DNA of 64,000 nt from Roseburia zhanii (GTDB lineage: Bacteria > Bacillota > Clostridia > Lachnospirales > Lachnospiraceae): assembly GCF_014287635.1 (NCBI RefSeq), contig NZ_JACOPH010000001.1, positions 620,001-684,000 on the forward strand, read 5' to 3'. The notes under the pieces were generated by a model that did not search any database, had not been told where the DNA came from, and was given only the letters and a program-made list of their open reading frames with translations. Shown piece by piece: positions 59,911 to 64,000 of this stretch (its first letter is position 1; each line of letters begins with the position of its first letter). The translations under genes and the position numbers were made by a program.

Positions 59911-61509
59911 ATGTCAAGATGTTTAACAATCTTAGAAGTATCTCAAAAGCAGAATTATATATTTTCTAGTAAAAAAGTGAAAAATAATATTGTGAATTCT
60001 GCGGTGATTGCATATGTACTTGGATCAGATTACATAGCAGAGGTTTTAGCAAAGACGACATATGCAGACGATAAGAATATGGTATATTCCGGTGGAGGTC
60101 ATGTAGTACTGGAATTTCCAGATGAAAATACAGCGAAAGAGATGGTTTCAAAGATTACGAGGACCATATATCGTGATTTTGACGGATTGGTTGTATTTGC
60201 TAAATCACAGGTATTTGATGATGATACATCAATGCGGGACTGCCTGAAGAAATTAACGGAAGCATTAGAGAGAAAGAAATCTATTCGATCAGCAGTCTTT
60301 CATCAGGGATCTTATGGAGTGGAAAAGATTGATTCAGATACATTAGATGTCATTGCTGAAGATAGTGTATCTGATGCAAAAAAGAAGATTGAAGAATCTG
60401 AGTATAATTCCACAGCAAAAGAATTTACACCAGTAGGTTATCAACCGGTTTATAAATTTGAAGAATTAGGTGGTTCAAAAGGAGAGTCTAATTTTATTGC
60501 AGTCGTCCATATCGATGGAAATGGTATGGGAAAACGTGTGGAAGAGTTATATGATCTGTTAAAAAAATCTGATACCAGGCAGTCGTGGAATGACATGAAA
60601 CATTCGATCAGGGAGTTTTCAGAAAGCATTGATAAAGACTTTAAAACTGCTTACAAGGAAATGGCAAAAGAAATTGCACAGCAGTTAAAAGAAGCGGATT
60701 TAGATAAAAAATTAGATTTAAAAGAAAAGAAATTTCCGGTCCGTCGTATCATTACAGCGGGAGATGATATCTGTTTTGTAACAGAAGGACGTATTGGAAT
60801 TGAGTGTGCGAGGATTTATATTGAAAAGCTGACCGCAGCAGAAAGAAAAAATAGTGTAGATCATAAAGGTTATTCTGCCTGTGCAGGTGTTGCGATCGTA
60901 CATCAGAAATATCCATTTTATAAGGCTTATGAATTAGCAGAAATGCTTTGCAGCAATGCTAAAAAGTATGGAGCACAGATCAGTCCGGCAGATAATGGAC
61001 GATCTGTTTCCGCAATAGACTGGCATATTGAATTTGGCGAATTAAAAGATACTTTAGAAGAAATACGGCGAAGTTATGCGACCGTAGATCACAATCGTTT
61101 GGAATTGCGTCCGTATATTATCAAGGCATCAGAGGAAATTTTAAATGATCGGAAGTTTGCTGCCAAAAAATATGAGAATTTCAAAAAAATAATAAAACGT
61201 ATTCAAAAGAATGGATCAACTTATGGCAATGGTAAGATTAAAGGATTACGAGCTGCATTAAAGCAGGGTGAGAAGGCAACAAGTAACTATCTTATATTTA
61301 ACCGGATGGAAGATATTTTAATTGAGAACCGGCTAGATGCAGATAGAGTTACAGATGAGGATCTGTTAAAACTTTTTACAGGAAAACCTGTCAAAGGAGA
61401 GGCATTTATTACGCAGATGGATGGAAAAAAACATTCTTTATTGTACGATTCAATAGAACTGATGGATAGTTATCTTGCATTAGAGGAGGGTGTAGCTCGT
61501 GAAGATTAA
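59911..61509 (+). CDS. cas10: Cas10 of type III-D, without HD domain
   Basis: 532 residues; GGGAGGG precedes ATG 59911. There is no N-terminal HD nuclease domain. The first palm-like part has SGGGHVVLEF (60-69). The second palm has HIDGNGMGKRVEEL (D202) and ITAGDDICFV, where the GGDD cyclase motif reads AGDD (283-286). The zinc-binding cysteines of Csm1 are absent. An HD-less Cas10 is a feature of subtype III-D. It is likely to sense target RNA and make cyclic oligoadenylates for the CARF-HEPN protein, if AGDD suffices. It heads the effector operon and overlaps the next gene by 11 bases. Confidence 0.85.
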   Translation: MSRCLTILEVSQKQNYIFSSKKVKNNIVNSAVIAYVLGSDYIAEVLAKTTYADDKNMVYSGGGHVVLEFPDENTAKEMVSKITRTIYRDFDGLVVFAKSQVFDDDTSMRDCLKKLTEALERKKSIRSAVFHQGSYGVEKIDSDTLDVIAEDSVSDAKKKIEESEYNSTAKEFTPVGYQPVYKFEELGGSKGESNFIAVVHIDGNGMGKRVEELYDLLKKSDTRQSWNDMKHSIREFSESIDKDFKTAYKEMAKEIAQQLKEADLDKKLDLKEKKFPVRRIITAGDDICFVTEGRIGIECARIYIEKLTAAERKNSVDHKGYSACAGVAIVHQKYPFYKAYELAEMLCSNAKKYGAQISPADNGRSVSAIDWHIEFGELKDTLEEIRRSYATVDHNRLELRPYIIKASEEILNDRKFAAKKYENFKKIIKRIQKNGSTYGNGKIKGLRAALKQGEKATSNYLIFNRMEDILIENRLDADRVTDEDLLKLFTGKPVKGEAFITQMDGKKHSLLYDSIELMDSYLALEEGVARED

Positions 61510-62107
61510 AATGGAATTGATATCGGATGTTATTTTTGGAAATGGCATGAGTGTTCCGGGGGCAGAAGATCTTTCTGTATTACATGATGAATATGGATTT
61601 CCTTATTATAAGGGAAGTACATTTAAAGGTGTAATACGTGAAGAATATGAGCGATATTTGTTCTGGCTTGGAAAGAATGAAAAAGAGATTGCCGGACAGA
61701 TTGCGAGATTATTTGGAGAAAATGGAGATGATGTCAGTGAAGATAAAATTACATTTTCAGATTTTGAAATATCCGGTTATGTAAAAAAAGCGGTCTTAGA
61801 TGAAGTTTGTAATGAAAATTCAAATACCTCCATGGATGATATCAGAAATATTTTTTCTGATCAGATTTTAGATCTATTTACCAATGTACGGACATTTACA
61901 AAAGTGAATGAAAATGGTGTAGCACAAACGGGAAGTCTTAGAATGGCAAGATGTGTAGATAAGGGGCTGTGTTTGTATAGCGAAGTACTATGCGATCCTG
62001 ATGATGAAGCAGAGTTAAAAGAAGTGCTATATTCTGTTAAATGGATTGGAAGTATGAGAAACCGGGGGTTTGGAAAAATAAAATTATCGGTTGAGGAGGG
62101 TGCATAA
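61499..62107 (+). CDS. Cas7-like RAMP (Csm3-like), small
   Basis: 202 residues starting with GTG 61499; GAGGAGG lies ~10 bases upstream inside cas10. MKIKMELISDVIFGNGMSVP, then YYKGSTFKGVIREEYERYLF, and the C-terminal glycine-rich WIGSMRNRGFGKIKLS mark a RAMP of the Cas7/Csm3 type, a backbone subunit along the crRNA. The segment DKITFSDFEISG holds an Asp in the place where Csm3 cuts target RNA, though I cannot confirm the residue. The stop overlaps the start of csx10 (TAATG). Confidence 0.8.
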   Translation: MKIKMELISDVIFGNGMSVPGAEDLSVLHDEYGFPYYKGSTFKGVIREEYERYLFWLGKNEKEIAGQIARLFGENGDDVSEDKITFSDFEISGYVKKAVLDEVCNENSNTSMDDIRNIFSDQILDLFTNVRTFTKVNENGVAQTGSLRMARCVDKGLCLYSEVLCDPDDEAELKEVLYSVKWIGSMRNRGFGKIKLSVEEGA

Positions 62108-63651
62108 TGAAATATATCAGATACATAGTTAAAAATGATGAGCCTCTAAGAATTGCAGATGACAGTACCAGCCAGAATGGTCAGACTGTAACACTTCGAT
62201 ATATTCCGGGTACCACGATCAGGGGATATATTGTTAATCAACTGGTATATACGTTAGGGGAGCAGTTTGACAAATATAAAAGAGACCTTATTTCCGGTCA
62301 GATTGTGTATATGAATGCATATTTATATGAAAATAACAGAGAACTTCTGCCTTCACCTAAGGGATTTTACGAAGATAAAACAGTAGTGACGGAAAAAAAA
62401 GAGATACAGAATGTAGTGATCAATGGTGAATTTGATGATGGAAATAAAAGAGCGGGTCTGGGAAAATTCTGCTATTTTAAAGATCAGTGTATTTATTATT
62501 ACAATGTAGAGACGGGTTCTGATATGAAAATTCTGATCAATAAGAGAAAGCAGGACGATAAACAGAATGTTTTCAGGAATGAATATATTACTTCCGGTCA
62601 TACGTTTGTAGGTTATATCAAGGTAGATGATGAAGAATTAGCAAAAGCTATCCTTGAAGTATTTCAGAAAAACATTTTTTTAGGCAATGCAAGAAGTCAG
62701 GGGCTTGGAAAATGCCGGGTGCTTGATATAAAAGAAATGCCGGAAGATTTTATTCCATATCAGGAATATGCAGTGACAGATGATGCAGAGAATACTTGCT
62801 ATATGATGTTGTTATCTAATACAGCGATGAGGGATAACAGAGGGGAATATGTTGGATTGGACTTAAAGTACTTAGAAGAAAAATTAGGCGTTTCAAATCT
62901 TAGGATTGAATACTGTTCGACCTCAACAGTCAATGTGAAAGGTTATAACCGTGCGTGGGGCAGTAAAATCCCATCAATCACAATGTATGAACAGGGGAGT
63001 GTCTTTAAACTAAAATTTGATGGAAGTGCATCACTTGAAAATATGCTCAAAATTATGCAGTCGGGACTTGGCGTAAGAAAGAGTGAAGGATTTGGCAGAG
63101 TCCTTTTCTTAAAAGACTATGAAAATATCCGGTTTAAGATGGAAGAAAAACATAGGGCAGAGGATTTTACGCAAGAGTCACCAAATGGAAATGATATGCA
63201 GGATCTTAAAATTTTAGCATCGAATTACTATAAGAAAGAGATCATTCAGGCGATGCAGGAAAAAATTGCTAAGGAGATGCAGGAAGATAAGGCATTTAGT
63301 GTTAATGCTATTAATTTGAATAACAGCCAGATTGGAAATGTCAGGGGATTGTTAGAAGCAAATCGTTATGATGCCTATGGTACGGAAACGATAAAGCGGT
63401 ATTTTGCGCATGCCATGGAGAAAGAACAAAATACAAATGTTCAGAAACAAAAAAGCAGTATTAAAGCGTTAAAAGATACAATTTTACCTATTTTAGATCA
63501 ACCGTTAGAACAGACATTAGGGATGAAACATTTTACAAAAATTATGGGAATTTCTGTAGACGAGTTAATATCAGAAGAAGAATTACAGAGAATGAAAATT
63601 GATTACATTTTAGAGTTGATGAAATTTGATAACAGAAAGGGGGTAAAATAA
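62107..63651 (+). CDS. csx10: Csx10, type III-D Cas5-like RAMP
   Basis: 514 residues. The N-terminus YIRYIVKNDEPLRIADDSTS, then VTLRYIPGTTIRGYIVNQLV, is that of Csx10, the distinctive large Cas5-group RAMP of subtype III-D that holds the crRNA 5' tag. Two glycine-rich loops (NARSQGLGKCRV near residue 196 and KSEGFGRVLFL near 325) show two RAMP folds. A helical C-terminal part (about 360-514) follows. It overlaps the gene before by one base and is directly followed by the next RAMP. Confidence 0.85.
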   Translation: MKYIRYIVKNDEPLRIADDSTSQNGQTVTLRYIPGTTIRGYIVNQLVYTLGEQFDKYKRDLISGQIVYMNAYLYENNRELLPSPKGFYEDKTVVTEKKEIQNVVINGEFDDGNKRAGLGKFCYFKDQCIYYYNVETGSDMKILINKRKQDDKQNVFRNEYITSGHTFVGYIKVDDEELAKAILEVFQKNIFLGNARSQGLGKCRVLDIKEMPEDFIPYQEYAVTDDAENTCYMMLLSNTAMRDNRGEYVGLDLKYLEEKLGVSNLRIEYCSTSTVNVKGYNRAWGSKIPSITMYEQGSVFKLKFDGSASLENMLKIMQSGLGVRKSEGFGRVLFLKDYENIRFKMEEKHRAEDFTQESPNGNDMQDLKILASNYYKKEIIQAMQEKIAKEMQEDKAFSVNAINLNNSQIGNVRGLLEANRYDAYGTETIKRYFAHAMEKEQNTNVQKQKSSIKALKDTILPILDQPLEQTLGMKHFTKIMGISVDELISEEELQRMKIDYILELMKFDNRKGVK

Positions 63652-64000
63652 ATGGCAGGGTTAAAATATGATAAAATTGTAAAATACGTGATTCGTGCAA
63701 AATGTGAAGGCCCTCTGCATATTGGCAGTTCTATTGGTGGAAAAGAAGATGTATTGATTCATCCGGTAGATAAATCCCCATTTATTCAGGCATCGAGTAT
63801 TGCAGGTGTTTTTCGCAGTTACGTAGAAGAATGTATGGACATCAAAGCAGAGGTATTATTCGGAGCAGATCATTTAGACAATGATAAAAGTACAACGGAG
63901 CAACAAAGCCGGATAAGATTTATGGATGCAATATTTGATCTGTCATCTGTAAAAATGGAACTTAGGCCACATGTAAAAATTGACCGGAAGACAGGGAGTG
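63652..64000 (+). CDS. Further Cas7-like RAMP (partial, cut by window end)
   Basis: Starts at ATG 63652 just after csx10, behind AAAGGGGG. The reading KYVIRAKCEGPLHIGSSIGG, SPFIQASSIAGVFRSYVEEC and KAEVLFGADHLD is a RAMP start of the Csm3/Cas7 type with the usual GPLHIG and S-x-I-x-G-x-x-R pattern. At least 116 residues lie in the window. Subtype III-D complexes contain several different Cas7-like subunits, so more are expected beyond the edge. Confidence 0.85.
   Translation, partial: MAGLKYDKIVKYVIRAKCEGPLHIGSSIGGKEDVLIHPVDKSPFIQASSIAGVFRSYVEECMDIKAEVLFGADHLDNDKSTTEQQSRIRFMDAIFDLSSVKMELRPHVKIDRKTGS

Overview
The window looks like a chromosomal segment of a gut Clostridia of the Lachnospiraceae type. 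The basis is AT-rich Gram-positive genes with strong AGGAGG-like ribosome binding sites, CIRCE-controlled heat-shock genes, TnpV/Tn4451-type mobile elements, a BspA-like secreted protein and a large secreted GH43 enzyme. This is inference; no rRNA or tRNA gene is visible to fix the taxon.

Layout. 1-2.7 kb: remnants of a TraX-like gene family, a small membrane protein and a leucine-rich-repeat secreted protein. 3-6.1 kb: a Fur-like regulator, a DUF6110-like protein and a P1B-type metal ATPase. 6.1-20.3 kb: an accessory region bounded by two copies of a ~215 bp block. It holds gene scars (BREX-like pglZ, two TnpV copies, cytidylate-kinase-like, ketopantoate reductase, tyrosine integrase) between intact units: MarR-MATE, an ORF6N protein, a hydrolase-methyltransferase-thioesterase operon, and TetR with a heterodimeric ABC transporter. 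20.3-36.8 kb: core-like genes, namely hsp20 and clpB (each behind a CIRCE operator), a polysaccharide deacetylase, rarA, an aminotransferase, a secreted GH43 protein, an ABC-F ATPase, galT, a repeat-bearing DUF4190 membrane protein and an XRE regulator. 37-40.5 kb: Rpn/PD-(D/E)XK transposase-like genes around a 484-residue unknown protein.

40.5-64 kb: a type III CRISPR-Cas locus, best matched to subtype III-D. In order: a WYL regulator (minus strand), array 1, a CARF-HEPN effector (TIGR02710-like), cas1, cas2, a reverse transcriptase fused to an archaeo-eukaryotic primase, array 2, cas6 (minus strand), array 3, then an effector operon of an HD-less Cas10, a small Cas7-like RAMP, Csx10 and a further RAMP cut by the window end. 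The three arrays share leader blocks but carry three repeat variants.

The RT-primase gene is split. Its first ~74 codons lie right after cas2 (45203-45423), and the rest begins at 54084. Between them sits a visibly GC-richer ~8.66 kb Tn4451-like mobilizable element with a large serine recombinase, TnpV, a sigma/anti-sigma-like pair, DUF3847, a MobA/MobL relaxase, a Toprim/RepA-like protein and TnpW. Both junctions carry a GA dinucleotide; joining at GA rejoins the RT in frame with a normal-looking strand before its MRDKVVQQ motif. The N-terminal piece also carries a one-base deletion in a G run. The locus thus combines a rare adaptation enzyme (RT plus primase-polymerase, probably for spacer capture from RNA or through primed DNA synthesis) with its apparent inactivation, or reversible switching, by a mobile element.
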